Below are positions 7,438 to 16,494 of a stretch of DNA of 64,000 nucleotides, one piece after another. Position numbers and translations under genes: made by a program. The notes under the pieces are model-generated. The model had not been told where the DNA came from and did no database searches. It saw only the letters and a program-made list of their open reading frames with translations. Position 1 is the stretch's first letter. Each line of letters begins with the position of its first letter. This stretch comes from Helicobacter pylori Shi112. Its GTDB lineage: Bacteria > Campylobacterota > Campylobacteria > Campylobacterales > Helicobacteraceae. The stretch lies in assembly GCF_000277405.1 (NCBI RefSeq), contig NC_017741.1, positions 1,054,001 to 1,118,000 on the forward strand. Reading direction: 5' to 3'.

Positions 7438-9309
7438 TTAGATTTTAGCCCTTTCTTTTAGGCTAACTTCTGGCAAACTCTCCACATACAAGCTCTGTGA
7501 TGGGAAAGCAAAACTCAAATGGTGCTTTTCTACAATCCCCATGATTTTTAACATCACATCTTCTTTGACTTCTAGCCACTCTTCCCAAACCACTGTTTTA
7601 GAAAAGCAATACACTAAAATATTGATAGAGCTGTCCGCAAACTGATCTAAAAAGACAAACAAATTGTTTTTATACCCTAAAAAATCATCAATAGAAACAA
7701 TATCTTTTTTAAACATGTAGCGGTAATCGCTCGTATTTTGCAAAGCGCTATCGGCTCCATTAGCGATTTTAGGGTGGTTTTCTAACATTTCTCTAATGTC
7801 TTTGACGCAAAGCTGTAAAGCGCTTTGACTGGAGCTATAAGTTAAGCCTATTTCCATTTTAATACGCCTTCCCACTTTACGGCGGTTCCAATTCCTGATG
7901 GGTTTTCCGGCTAATTCTGAATTAGGCACGGACAAAAGAGCGTTATCAAAGGCTCTGATCGTGGTGCGTCTTAACCCCATTTCCACCACCGTGCCCTCCA
8001 CTTCACCGCACACGATCCAATCCCCTTGAGAAAACGAATTGTCTAATAATAAAATGACAGAAGCAAAAAAATTCGCCAACACATCTTTAACCGCCAAAGC
8101 CACCGCTAACCCCCCAATCCCTAAAGAAGCGACGATGGCTGAAACATTAAACCCTAGTTGTTTCAAAACCCCTAAAAGCGCGACAATAAAAATCAAAAAA
8201 TACACGACTTTTAAAATCAAGTTGATCACTTCTTTTCTAAAATTGTGCGTGCTTTTGGTAGCCATATTCGTAACTAACGCTTCCCCATAGCCTTTAAAAA
8301 GCGCTATCACTAACCATGCTAAAAGCATGATATACACCGCACCCACCCACATAGAAACTTTAGGGGGCGATGCGTTAGGGTAGTAGAAAATATCTAAAGC
8401 CACATCGCAACTAAACAGGGCTAAAAAGACAGAAACCGGCGAAACAATGCTTTTTTGCACATTGACATGCATTTTTTTATTGCGTTGCATGATTTCAAAA
8501 ATCCAATCCAGCAATAAAGCTAAAAGCCAAGTGATCAACTTCCTTAAACCTAGCAATAGAGCTAAAATCATCAAAGCAAGCGCAATCTTACTCACTTGCA
8601 AGCTATGGGCTGTGAAAGGCAAGACCTTGCTGATTTTGTTTAACACAAAATCCATATTCACTTCCATGATCAAGTTTTTAGGAAGCACTTCTTTAGGGTG
8701 GTTTTTGATGTAACGCAAGACTTCGGTATAAGTGTTCAAACGCAATTCATAATCGCTAAACATACGCTCTAATTCATGCATTTTGACATTGTCTAAATTT
8801 TTAGGGAAAGTGTAGAGTTTGAATTGCCCTAAACGCAAAAGGAAAGCATCGGTGATGCTTTCTACATCTTTTTGTTCGCTAAAAATATCAATACTGCCCC
8901 TGATTTTATCTATAAAACGATACAAAATTTCATCTATCAACAAAATATCTAAAGACAATCTGTCTTTCATGAAAGTGTAGAAATCATCGCCCTTAATGCT
9001 TCTAGACAAACGCTTTTTGATTTTCTCTTGCTCTTTTAAATTTTGATTGATGTCAATGCCAATTTTATCCCTTTCATTCAACACTTTAGAAGTCAAACTT
9101 TTAATCAAGTCATTCTTTTGGGTGTTATACAGAGAGACTTCAGCACTTCTTTCAGGGTTTTTCTTGTAAGTTTCAATGACTTGATTGAGTTGGTTGATTT
9201 GATTGAAAATCAAAAACAAATCAATCGCATCTGTTTCATGCTCTTCAACCGCCCTCAAAGGATTTAAAAACAATAATAATACCAACACCCAATACAATAG
9301 CCAACGCAT
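7438..9309 (-). CDS. MscS-family mechanosensitive channel protein
   Basis: Large membrane protein, 623 residues from the ATG at 9309. A signal-peptide-like N-terminus (RWLLYWVLVLLLFLNPLRA) precedes a long helical periplasmic region rich in charged residues. Several hydrophobic helices follow from about 245 to 390, then the MscS pore helix GIGGLAVALAVKDVLANFF and beta domain (SQGDWIVCGEVEGTVVEMG). The layout resembles the larger MscK/YnaI-like channels that release solutes on hypo-osmotic shock. A GTG at 9321 could add four residues but would spoil the signal peptide. It corresponds to HP0415. The family is certain; gating and ion preference are unknown. Confidence 0.88.
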   Translation of the reverse strand: MRWLLYWVLVLLLFLNPLRAVEEHETDAIDLFLIFNQINQLNQVIETYKKNPERSAEVSLYNTQKNDLIKSLTSKVLNERDKIGIDINQNLKEQEKIKKRLSRSIKGDDFYTFMKDRLSLDILLIDEILYRFIDKIRGSIDIFSEQKDVESITDAFLLRLGQFKLYTFPKNLDNVKMHELERMFSDYELRLNTYTEVLRYIKNHPKEVLPKNLIMEVNMDFVLNKISKVLPFTAHSLQVSKIALALMILALLLGLRKLITWLLALLLDWIFEIMQRNKKMHVNVQKSIVSPVSVFLALFSCDVALDIFYYPNASPPKVSMWVGAVYIMLLAWLVIALFKGYGEALVTNMATKSTHNFRKEVINLILKVVYFLIFIVALLGVLKQLGFNVSAIVASLGIGGLAVALAVKDVLANFFASVILLLDNSFSQGDWIVCGEVEGTVVEMGLRRTTIRAFDNALLSVPNSELAGKPIRNWNRRKVGRRIKMEIGLTYSSSQSALQLCVKDIREMLENHPKIANGADSALQNTSDYRYMFKKDIVSIDDFLGYKNNLFVFLDQFADSSINILVYCFSKTVVWEEWLEVKEDVMLKIMGIVEKHHLSFAFPSQSLYVESLPEVSLKERAKI

Positions 9310-9652
9310 GCAAAACCCCACTAAAACAAGATAATCTTTCTCGTAATTTCTAGCGATTATACCAAAAATTAGAAACGCTTCACCCCATAAAGTTGCCTAT
9401 GCAATTTGAAAGCGCTTTTTATTTATCCCTAAAAAGCGGGCTTTATCCCAATTGTGAGTCTCTTTTCAGATCGCTATATTGCTTGATGGCTTTGAGTATT
9501 TTTTAATTTTATGATTGAAGTTCAATTAAAAACAGAGCCTTAATTTTTAACAAATCTTGCTTTATTTAATATTTTTAATATTTTATTAATGTTTTCATGT
9601 AAGATCTGTGTTTTAGAGATTTCTACCTCTTGTCATTGGACTATTTTGATGA
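9310..9652. other. Non-coding AT-rich gap between the MscS-like gene and the tRNA cluster
   Basis: About 340 bases with no convincing gene. It contains an inverted repeat CGCTTTTT/AAAAAGCG at 9413-9438 (8-bp arms, 10-base loop) and a very AT-rich stretch around 9537-9600. In strain 26695, as I recall, an IS605 copy occupies this interval; no transposase remnant is visible here. Confidence 0.6.
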
Positions 9653-9751
9653 TCAATCTTTAGAAGAAAAAACCATAAAGATGTAGTATCCTATGCCTAT
9701 AAGAAAAACAAGAATTAAGAAAATGAGTAATCCCCACTCTAAAGAATCCAT
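9653..9751 (-). CDS. Candidate 32-residue single-span membrane protein
   Basis: A short reading frame starting MDSLEWGLLI, then about 18 hydrophobic residues (LLIFLILVFLIGIGYYIF), ending FSSKD. It has an acidic N-terminus and one transmembrane helix. The ATG at 9749-9751 is preceded by AAAGAGGAGTT, a strong but closely spaced Shine-Dalgarno sequence. It begins 26 bases after the 3' end of tRNA-Arg(TCT), with no separate promoter visible, so it would be transcribed as a tail of the tRNA operon. It does not resemble the AapA toxins I know. Function unknown; coding status is inferred from the ribosome site and the clean membrane helix. Confidence 0.5.
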   Translation of the reverse strand: MDSLEWGLLIFLILVFLIGIGYYIFMVFSSKD

Positions 9752-9777
9752 AACTCCTCTTTAAAGAATGTCAAAAG

Positions 9778-9854
9778 TGGTGCGCTTGGCAGGACTCGAA
9801 CCTGCGACCTACGGCTTAGAAGGCTGTTGCTCTATCCAGCTGAGCTACAAGCGC
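9778..9854 (-). tRNA. tRNA-Arg (anticodon TCT)
   Basis: Full cloverleaf on the minus strand, 77 bases including encoded CCA. The acceptor stem is GCGCTTG/CAAGCGC. The anticodon loop CTTCTAA gives TCT, reading AGA and AGG. It is the last tRNA of a four-gene minus-strand cluster. Confidence 0.95.
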
Positions 9855-9871
9855 ATGATGCTGGCGTTAGG

Positions 9872-9948
9872 TGGTGCGCCCGAAGGGAGTCGAACCCCTA
9901 ACCCCCAGATCCGAAGTCTGGTGCTCTATCCAATTGAGCTACGAACGC
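9872..9948 (-). tRNA. tRNA-Arg (anticodon TCG)
   Basis: 77 bases with encoded CCA. The anticodon stem is CCAGA/TCTGG with loop CTTCGGA, giving anticodon TCG for CGA-type arginine codons. The acceptor stem GCGTTCG/CGGGCGC contains two G-U pairs. It lies 17 bases upstream of tRNA-Arg(TCT). Confidence 0.93.
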
Positions 9949-10007
9949 TTACAATTCAAATAAAGAAACGACTAATATAAACTTGGTAAAACGCTTATTT
10001 AATGAGA

Positions 10008-10085
10008 TGGGGTGGAAGATGGGAATTGAACCCACGACCCTCAGGACCACAATCTGATGCTCTAACCGACTGAGCTACTCCCACC
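10008..10085 (-). tRNA. tRNA-His (anticodon GTG)
   Basis: The anticodon loop TTGTGGT gives GTG. The extra G at position -1 that histidyl-tRNA synthetase requires is encoded at 10085 and faces C73 at 10011; CCA is encoded at 10008-10010. The last pair of the anticodon stem, 31-39, is an A-C mismatch. Confidence 0.94.
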
Positions 10086-10151
10086 ATTCAATGAAAGGAA
10101 GCGACATTCTACCAAAGAATTTTAAACAGAACAATAAATTATGCAAAAAAG

Positions 10152-10229
10152 TGGTCGGGGCGAAAGGATTCGAACCTTCGACCCCTTGGTCCCAAACCAA
10201 GTGCGCTAACCAGACTGCGCTACGCCCCG
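10152..10229 (-). tRNA. tRNA-Pro (anticodon TGG)
   Basis: Acceptor stem CGGGGCG/CGCCCCG with encoded CCA. The anticodon stem is CTTGG/CCAAG and the loop TTTGGGA gives TGG. It is the first gene of the four-tRNA cluster. Its U34 is a likely substrate for the CmoA/CmoB modification enzymes encoded in this window. Confidence 0.95.
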
Positions 10230-10250
10230 AAATTTTTCACATAAATTGTT

Positions 10251-10256
10251 ATTATA
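10251..10256 (-). promoter_or_regulatory. -10 element (TATAAT) of the four-tRNA operon
   Basis: A perfect minus-strand TATAAT lies 22 bases before the 5' end of tRNA-Pro. It is well placed to start the Pro-His-Arg-Arg transcript, which may continue into the small ORF at 9653-9751. Confidence 0.75.
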
Positions 10257-10380
10257 ACTGAATTTTTTGATTTTTGAGCGTAATTTTAAAAAATAACACT
10301 CAAAAAACTGCAACAGCAACAAAAACCACCCAAAATCAACCCCCCATTCTTTAAAAAACCATTTAAAGCGGCTCTAAAAA

Positions 10381-11130
10381 CTACTTTCGTTTTTTCATTT
10401 CACTAGAAACTTTTTCATAACGTTCCATGTGTTTTTTGCTTAACTCTTTGGTGATACTCACCATCACTTTGTGATAGGCTTGATTCATGATTTTTTTAAT
10501 GGCTTGGTCATGGTCGGTTTCTTTAATCTTATGCACAAAAGTTTTGGGGACAAAACCTCCAGAATTGGTGCGCCGCAATTCCACTCTTTCAATCACAGCC
10601 TTAATCTTTGAAACATCAATACCAAAACTATGGATAATATCTTCACTTTTTGGCTCAACAAAATTCAAGTTCAAATACCCTGAAGACATGTCTATAACTT
10701 TTTCTTCATTAAGCGCATCGCTCTCTTCTACAATATCTTCTAAGATAGCCACATTCCCATCCATGTGCAAAACGAGCAACGCTTTTTCTTTGATGTCTTG
10801 AGGGATTTCGCTAACATCTTTAAATTGCGAAACGCTGTAGCCTTTCCTCTCTAAAAAACTGCTCAATTGGAGGAATAAAGACTTCTCAAACTCTTTTTGA
10901 TAATTTTCAGGGATAACTTTATTGGCCTCTATCTTAGGATCAATTAAGACAACTAAATGGTTATTTTTAGGCTCTTGTTTGCCTTTAATAGGATAGTGGA
11001 AATGCAACTCCACGGACTCGCCCGTATTATTGTGCTGTTGCTTTGCAGGCATTCCATCAGCTAGAGCCGTATAAAACGCCCCACTCACTAATAACGATCC
11101 TAAAACTACCGCTAAACTACCTTTTTTCAT
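10381..11130 (-). CDS. HpaA paralogue (neuraminyllactose-binding hemagglutinin family)
   Basis: A 249-residue exported protein of the HpaA family, the sialic-acid-binding adhesin or flagellar-sheath lipoprotein family of H. pylori. The signal peptide (MKKGSLAVVLGSLLVSGAFYTALADG) has no lipobox cysteine, unlike HpaA itself, so it is probably periplasmic or surface-associated rather than lipidated. The C-terminus is strongly basic (KKHMERYEKV...KKRK). The ATG at 11130 is supported by AAAGGAA; an upstream in-frame start would place 11 charged residues before the signal peptide. It lies downstream of guaA, separated by a hairpin. It corresponds to HP0410. Confidence 0.87.
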   Translation of the reverse strand: MKKGSLAVVLGSLLVSGAFYTALADGMPAKQQHNNTGESVELHFHYPIKGKQEPKNNHLVVLIDPKIEANKVIPENYQKEFEKSLFLQLSSFLERKGYSVSQFKDVSEIPQDIKEKALLVLHMDGNVAILEDIVEESDALNEEKVIDMSSGYLNLNFVEPKSEDIIHSFGIDVSKIKAVIERVELRRTNSGGFVPKTFVHKIKETDHDQAIKKIMNQAYHKVMVSITKELSKKHMERYEKVSSEMKKRK

Positions 11131-11193
11131 TAAATTCCTTTCTTTCTTTTTCTTTAAAATCAATTTCTAATCTTACCCAAAAAATCCCACTTT

Positions 11194-11215
11194 TTATCTC
11201 TATTTTTTGAGATAA
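11194..11215 (-). terminator. Hairpin right after the guaA stop
   Basis: Seven-base arms TTATCTC/GAGATAA with an 8-base loop abut the guaA stop codon. No U run follows on the minus strand, so it may be a weak terminator or an mRNA-end stabiliser. Confidence 0.4.
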
Positions 11216-12742
11216 TCATTCCCATTCAATCGTTCCTGGTGGTTTAGAGGTAATATCATACACCACCCTATTGATACCGCTCACTTCATTAGTGATACGA
11301 TTAGAAACCTTTTCTAAAAAAGAATGCTCCAAAAATGAAAAGCTCGCTGTCATGCCATCGCTCGCATTCACCGCTCTTAAACAAATAGCGTTTTCATAAG
11401 TGCGATTATCCCCCATAACCCCCACAGAATTGACATTCAACAGCACGCAAAAAGCCTGCCAAACCTTGTCATACAGATCCGCCTTTTTAAGCTCTTCTAT
11501 AAAAATAAAATCCGCTTCTTGCAAGCATCTGATCTTACTCTCGCTGACTTCGCCTAAAATCCTTATCGCAAGTCCAGGCCCTGGAAAGGGGTGGCGCATT
11601 AAAAAATCCTGGCTCACACCCAATTCCTTACCCAACAAACGGACCTCATCTTTAAACAATTCCCTTAAAGGCTCTATGAGTTTAAAGTCCATCCATTCAG
11701 GCAATCCGCCCACATTATGGTGGGTTTTGATCACTTTTGAAGGCCCTTTAACGCTCACGGATTCAATCACATCAGGGTATAAAGTGCCTTGGGCTAAAAA
11801 CTCAATTTTGCCTTTTAAATGGTGCTTCTTGGCTTCTTTTTCAAACACTTCAATAAAGGTTTCGCCGATGATTTTTCGCTTCCATTCAGGCTCGCTCACG
11901 CCCTTTAATTTAGACAAAAAGATTTCTTTAGCGTCTATCGTGTTTAAAGGGATTTGCAAGTCTTTAAACATCGCTTGCACTTTTTCTTTTTCATTTTTAC
12001 GCAACAAGCCATGATCCACAAAAACAGCGATCAAATTATCCTTAATGGCTCTGTATAATAGCGTAGCGACCACCGTAGAATCCACGCCCCCACTCACCGC
12101 GCACAAAACCTTAGCGTTAGCAATTTTTTCTTTCAAGCGCGCCATTTCTCTTTGAGCGAAATGCTGCATCCCCCAAGTTTTTTCACAGCCGCAAACCAAA
12201 AGGGCAAAATTTTCTAAAATCTTACCCCCTTCTTCGCTTTGAATGACTTCTGGGTGGAATTGCAAACCAAAAATCTTAGCGCTTTCAATCGCGCAATGGG
12301 GGGAATTAGGGCTTTTTGCAAGGGTAGTGAAGCCTTTAGGCAATTCTATGACTTTATCCATATGGCTCATCCACACAAGGCTTTTAATTTTCACGCCTTC
12401 AAAAATCACAGAATCTTGAGTGATTTCTAAAACAGCCTTACCAAATTCTTGCTCGTTCGCGCAAGCCACTACCCCTCCAAAAAAATCCACCAAATACTGC
12501 ATGCCGTAGCAAATCCCTAAAATCGGCAAATCCAAATCAAAGATTTTTTCACTAGGCTTGTAAGCGTCTTTAGCATACACGCTCGCTGGCCCCCCACTCA
12601 AAATCAAACCTTTAGGGGCTTTTTTTTGAATGTTTTCTATGCTTTCAAAAAAAGGGACTATTTCTGCATAAATCCCGCTCTCTCTCAATCTTCTAGCAAT
12701 CAGCTGTGTGTATTGGCTCCCAAAATCTAATACTAAAATCAT
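11216..12742 (-). CDS. guaA: GMP synthase (glutamine-hydrolysing)
   Basis: Converts XMP to GMP with ATP and glutamine. The 508-residue protein has three parts. The class I glutamine amidotransferase domain has nucleophile Cys78 in GICYGMQY, with His163 and Glu165 in QFHPE. The ATP-pyrophosphatase domain has the P-loop SGGVDS at 217-222. The C-terminal dimerisation domain ends in the family signature KPPGTIEWE. The start ATG overlaps the stop of the upstream gene (12739-13236) by four bases, so translation is coupled. Confidence 0.97.
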   Translation of the reverse strand: MILVLDFGSQYTQLIARRLRESGIYAEIVPFFESIENIQKKAPKGLILSGGPASVYAKDAYKPSEKIFDLDLPILGICYGMQYLVDFFGGVVACANEQEFGKAVLEITQDSVIFEGVKIKSLVWMSHMDKVIELPKGFTTLAKSPNSPHCAIESAKIFGLQFHPEVIQSEEGGKILENFALLVCGCEKTWGMQHFAQREMARLKEKIANAKVLCAVSGGVDSTVVATLLYRAIKDNLIAVFVDHGLLRKNEKEKVQAMFKDLQIPLNTIDAKEIFLSKLKGVSEPEWKRKIIGETFIEVFEKEAKKHHLKGKIEFLAQGTLYPDVIESVSVKGPSKVIKTHHNVGGLPEWMDFKLIEPLRELFKDEVRLLGKELGVSQDFLMRHPFPGPGLAIRILGEVSESKIRCLQEADFIFIEELKKADLYDKVWQAFCVLLNVNSVGVMGDNRTYENAICLRAVNASDGMTASFSFLEHSFLEKVSNRITNEVSGINRVVYDITSKPPGTIEWE

Positions 12743-13236
12743 CGCTCATTCTTTATGTTTGTTTGTGTTTTATCATACTGGCTCTTATAATCCACTCTGT
12801 GGCTCTCAGCTAACTCAGGCACTTTTTGCACAAACCAGCACTCTAATCTTTCTAATTCGTGTCTGTAATTTCCACCTTTTGAGCAATATTGAGAATCAAT
12901 CAGCGAAAACGCATAGAGCGTCTTACTTTCTTTAGACTGGAATAAAAACTCTTTATTGAATAGCGCTTTTTTAGGCATATCCCTCATCAAAGCCTCGGGC
13001 AATAAAAAAGCGTCAAAATCACAAAGCACTTTTTTACTCAATTTGTTGCTTTTGGTGATCACAAAAACGATCTCTTTTTTCATGTCTTGTTTAAAAGCCA
13101 ATGAAAGCACATTCAAAAAGGGCGGGGTTAAACTTTTATCCACCCTAACCTTAAAGGCTTTAAAATCCCCTAATAAGACCCCCATAGACAAAACCAACCC
13201 CACGCAACATTTCAAACTCGTTTGAAAAATATTCAT
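12739..13236 (-). CDS. Exported protein of unknown function
   Basis: 165 residues with a signal peptide-like start ([18 protein letters not shown], about 7-24). The body is mixed charged with several cysteines. No family is recognised. It is translationally coupled to guaA through an ATGA overlap and is preceded by a TATAAT, so it is the first gene of a two-gene operon. It corresponds to HP0408. Whether it is periplasmic or secreted cannot be told from the sequence. Confidence 0.72.
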   Translation of the reverse strand: MNIFQTSLKCCVGLVLSMGVLLGDFKAFKVRVDKSLTPPFLNVLSLAFKQDMKKEIVFVITKSNKLSKKVLCDFDAFLLPEALMRDMPKKALFNKEFLFQSKESKTLYAFSLIDSQYCSKGGNYRHELERLECWFVQKVPELAESHRVDYKSQYDKTQTNIKNER

Positions 13237-13294
13237 CTTTTATCATCCTTGACTTATCATCGGTTGCATCACTATAGGCTGCATGACGCAAAGT

Positions 13295-13300
13295 ATTATA
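13295..13300 (-). promoter_or_regulatory. -10 element (TATAAT) of the 12739-13236/guaA operon
   Basis: Minus-strand TATAAT lies 59 bases upstream of the first ATG, within an AT-rich segment, and implies a leader of about 50 bases. Confidence 0.65.
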
Positions 13301-13383
13301 ATATAAAAATTGAGAATTACGCTTTAGCTTGGCTAGCGCTCAAGTCTTTCTAAAACACTCTCATGTTAGTATTTTCACTCCTT

Positions 13384-15774
13384 TTAAGCCCCAATAATGC
13401 TTGGTGTTGAAATGGAATGATAGGGCTTGACTAATTCATACCTTCTGAGTTTTCTGATATTAACTAAGGCGGTATTGGCTGAAATGGCTTGTGTCATGCT
13501 GCTTGTGGGGCGTAAAGAAGTGAGCGTATTCACATGCCCTGCATTGCATCGTGGGTTTCTAACCCCCACATCTTCTGGGTCATACCACGCCCCTTTTTGG
13601 ATACTCAAAACCCCTTGACGGATATTCTTAGTTACAAACGCCCCCGCTAACAACCTCCCCCTAGCGTTAAACACTTCTACAATTTCACCATGCCTAATGC
13701 CTAATTTATTAGCGTCTAGTTCGTTGATCATTACAGGCTCTCTGCCTTGAATTTTATACACATTCCTAACCCAAGTGTTATCAAGCTGTGAATTGACACG
13801 GTATTTTGGGTGCGGAGAGATTAAATGGAACGGGTAAATCTCAGCCATTTTAGAGCCTAGCCACTCAGCTGGCTCAAACCAAGTAGGATGCCCTTTAAAA
13901 TCGGCCCGTTTAAAATCCGCGCATTTTTGAGAAAAAATTTGAATTTTCCCGCTCTCTGTGTCCAGCTTATTATTAATAGGGTCTTGCCTGAATTTCGCAT
14001 GACGCACAAACTTTCTCGCATTTTCAGGGATTTCAAACTCCACAAAGCCATCCCTCCAAAACTGATCAAACGATTTCAAAGTAGGACCATCGCTTTTTTC
14101 ATAAAGGCCCTTAATCCATTCCATGTAACTCTTAGATTCAGTGAATTTCTGCTCTGTTTCATTGCCCCCAATGCGTAAAGCAAGCTGTCTGAAAATCTCA
14201 TAATCGTCTTTAGATTCATAAACAGGCTCTATCACCTTACGCATGGCATAAACCACATTTTTAGAATAACTCCCTCCAAAAGTAATATCATCTCTTTCCA
14301 TAGTGCTAGTGGAAGCAAAGACAATATCAGCAAATTTTGCCGTAGGCGTCCACCAAGGCTCATGCACGATCACGCAATCTAAAGTCCTTAAAGCGCGAAT
14401 CAGCTCGTTTGTATCAGCTTCATGCCCCAATAAATCCGCCCCACAATTATAAATCATTTTGATTTTAGGCAATTTGAGTTTTTTACCCATAAAATCAATT
14501 TCTTTATCCGGATTTAAAATCGCTTCAGAAATTCTAGATGCTGGAATAACGCTTTTTACAGAATTATGCCCTTGTGAAATCATCGGAACAATTCTTGCCC
14601 CTGAGCTTGCTTGAGCGTTTCCTCCATAATGCATAGAAAAGCCAAAGCCCCCACCAGATAAACCCACTTGACCAATCATGCAGGCTAAAACAATTAACGC
14701 CCAATCAGGTTGCTCGCCATACTGAGCTCTTTGCATGGCCCAATTACCCGCTAAAAAAGTGCGTTTAGAAACAAACAAATCCGCTAATTCTTTGATTTTT
14801 TCTGCGCTCACTCCAGTGATTTGAGACGCCCACTCTAAAGTCTTAGGCGCATTATCGCTCTCTCCTAGCAAATAGGGTAAGAATTTATCAAAGCCATCAG
14901 TGTATTTAGCGATAAACGCTTTATCGTATTGATCGCTCGTGTAAAGATAATGCATCATGCCTAGCATTAACGCTACATCAGTATTAGGGCGAATGGGTAT
15001 CCATTCAGCGCTAAAGGCTTGAGCGGTTTCGGTATAAATGGGATCGATACTAATGAATTTGATACCAGCTCTTTTATACTTAGGGTAGTAGCTATCATTG
15101 ACATGGTTTGGCACGAAATAATCAATGCGGTTGCACTTGAACAAATCCGCTCCCCACATGACATACACCTTGCAATTTTTAATCATCTCTTCATGCGTGG
15201 TTTGTTGCGAATAAACTTCCATATCCCCTACAATCATAGGGTTTATTCTTGCAGCCGCGCCATTGCCATATTCCCCATCAGTGCCAATAGCCCCCCCTAA
15301 AGTCGTGTTAAAAAAACGCCATGCCAAATGATGACAACGATGCAAACTACCCGCATGCCCCCAGCCACCATAACTGGCGTTATAGATGTTTTCTTTAGGG
15401 ATTTCTTTAAGTTTTTTAGCCGCCAAATCCAACGCCACATCCCAACTCACGCGCACAAACTCTTCTCTCCCGCGCAATTCTTTGTGGTTTTTTTTGTTTT
15501 CTAAGAAGCTCTTACGCACGCAAGGATACTTCACCCTACTATCTGAATACACCCTATCAACCATCGCTTTTAACATCATGGTAGGGTTATAATCGCTCTT
15601 TTGGGGGATAATATCTTTAACCACTCCGTTTTGAACCTTTGCGATAAAGGGGCCAAAATGCGTTGCATGCGGAATGGATTCTACTTTTTCAAAAACACCA
15701 ACAGCTTTTAAAACATTAGCGCTAGCGAGCGCGATTGGGATTTTTGTTAGGATACTTCTGCGTGAAATGGACAT
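13384..15774 (-). CDS. bisC: Molybdopterin oxidoreductase, biotin/S- or N-oxide reductase type, with Tat signal
   Basis: 796-residue member of the DMSO-reductase family. The N-terminus SISRRSIL with a following hydrophobic stretch is a twin-arginine export signal, so it acts in the periplasm with a bound molybdopterin cofactor. No CxxC iron-sulfur motif precedes the catalytic domain, consistent with the BisC/TorA/DorA group, which reduces sulfoxides or N-oxides. Segments such as GAIGTDGEYGNGAAARINP and the C-terminal dinucleotide-binding domain fit the family. It was annotated as bisC (HP0407); a physiological substrate such as methionine sulfoxide is inference. The start has AAGGAG. It appears monocistronic. 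Confidence 0.88.
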   Translation of the reverse strand: MSISRRSILTKIPIALASANVLKAVGVFEKVESIPHATHFGPFIAKVQNGVVKDIIPQKSDYNPTMMLKAMVDRVYSDSRVKYPCVRKSFLENKKNHKELRGREEFVRVSWDVALDLAAKKLKEIPKENIYNASYGGWGHAGSLHRCHHLAWRFFNTTLGGAIGTDGEYGNGAAARINPMIVGDMEVYSQQTTHEEMIKNCKVYVMWGADLFKCNRIDYFVPNHVNDSYYPKYKRAGIKFISIDPIYTETAQAFSAEWIPIRPNTDVALMLGMMHYLYTSDQYDKAFIAKYTDGFDKFLPYLLGESDNAPKTLEWASQITGVSAEKIKELADLFVSKRTFLAGNWAMQRAQYGEQPDWALIVLACMIGQVGLSGGGFGFSMHYGGNAQASSGARIVPMISQGHNSVKSVIPASRISEAILNPDKEIDFMGKKLKLPKIKMIYNCGADLLGHEADTNELIRALRTLDCVIVHEPWWTPTAKFADIVFASTSTMERDDITFGGSYSKNVVYAMRKVIEPVYESKDDYEIFRQLALRIGGNETEQKFTESKSYMEWIKGLYEKSDGPTLKSFDQFWRDGFVEFEIPENARKFVRHAKFRQDPINNKLDTESGKIQIFSQKCADFKRADFKGHPTWFEPAEWLGSKMAEIYPFHLISPHPKYRVNSQLDNTWVRNVYKIQGREPVMINELDANKLGIRHGEIVEVFNARGRLLAGAFVTKNIRQGVLSIQKGAWYDPEDVGVRNPRCNAGHVNTLTSLRPTSSMTQAISANTALVNIRKLRRYELVKPYHSISTPSIIGA

Positions 15775-15813
15775 GGTTCTCCTTCAAGCTTGCATTCTGT
15801 TAAAATACCCCAA

Positions 15814-15819
15814 ATTCTA
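15814..15819 (-). promoter_or_regulatory. Extended -10 (TGTTAGAAT) of the molybdoenzyme gene
   Basis: Minus-strand TAGAAT with an upstream TG dinucleotide lies 40 bases before the start codon. The ribosome site AAGGAG sits properly spaced before the ATG at 15774. Confidence 0.55.
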
Positions 15820-15878
15820 ACATATATTCACATAAATTACCGCTAATAAGCCCGCAAAGCCCGGGTGTTAATTTAAAA

Positions 15879-16469
15879 CTACTTTTTATTCACGCTGCTC
15901 ATGTCAGCGACTTTCCCCCACATCAAGCGGTATTTCCTCTTCATAAATTCAATTTCTTCTCTCGCCTGATGGAGTTCGTCTCGCAAAAGATCAATGGTTT
16001 TTTTATCTTCTTCATAAACTTCTTGCATAGAGATTAAAGCGTCTTTTAAAAACATGTTTTCATTTTTAAAGGCTGAAATCGTTTCATCTTTAGCGCCAAT
16101 GACTTTATCATGCAAGTTTAAAATCGTGTTAATGGTCTTTTCCACAAACACAGGCTCTAAAGAACGCCCGTTCATATCCATAGAAATCAAATTATTTTCT
16201 ACCTTTTTGATTAAAGCGTTTGTCCCGCTGCTCGCATCAATTAAAAGCTTGTTGTTGCTTATTTTGCTTTTAATTTTACCGATATTCACTAATTCTAAGA
16301 TCCTTTCTTTAGGAAGCCCTGAAAGGCGGCTAAACTCTTCTAATTCAATCCATGCTAAAGCGCTCAAATCTTCTAAAACCACCGGCTCTTTAGACTCTCG
16401 CTCTTTATCCTCTACTTCTTGCTCATTTTGTTGCACCGCTTGCGCTTTGTTCAAATCTAAAATGTCCAA
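15879..16469 (-). CDS. Conserved protein with a helix-turn-helix-like N-terminus and a long coiled coil
   Basis: 196 residues. The segment LEDLSALAWIELEEFSRLSGLP looks like a MerR/excisionase-type recognition helix pair (about 33-60). From about 105 to 185 the sequence is a heptad-patterned coiled coil (KDALISMQEVYEEDKKTIDLLRDEL and onward). The combination matches the DUF3972 family of Campylobacterota as I remember it. No function is known. It lies downstream of the NifS-like gene with a 25-base gap. It corresponds to HP0406. Confidence 0.75.
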   Translation of the reverse strand: MDILDLNKAQAVQQNEQEVEDKERESKEPVVLEDLSALAWIELEEFSRLSGLPKERILELVNIGKIKSKISNNKLLIDASSGTNALIKKVENNLISMDMNGRSLEPVFVEKTINTILNLHDKVIGAKDETISAFKNENMFLKDALISMQEVYEEDKKTIDLLRDELHQAREEIEFMKRKYRLMWGKVADMSSVNKK

Positions 16470-16494
16470 ATTTTTCCTTAAAAATAGTTTTAGC

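Noticed and set aside
9399-9506. Plus-strand 35-residue frame (MQFESAFYLSLKSG...)
   Set aside because: No ribosome site, an inverted repeat runs through it and no membrane helix or motif is visible.
11400-12014. 204-residue frame opposite guaA
   Set aside because: Low-complexity antisense shadow of a fully convincing GuaA gene.
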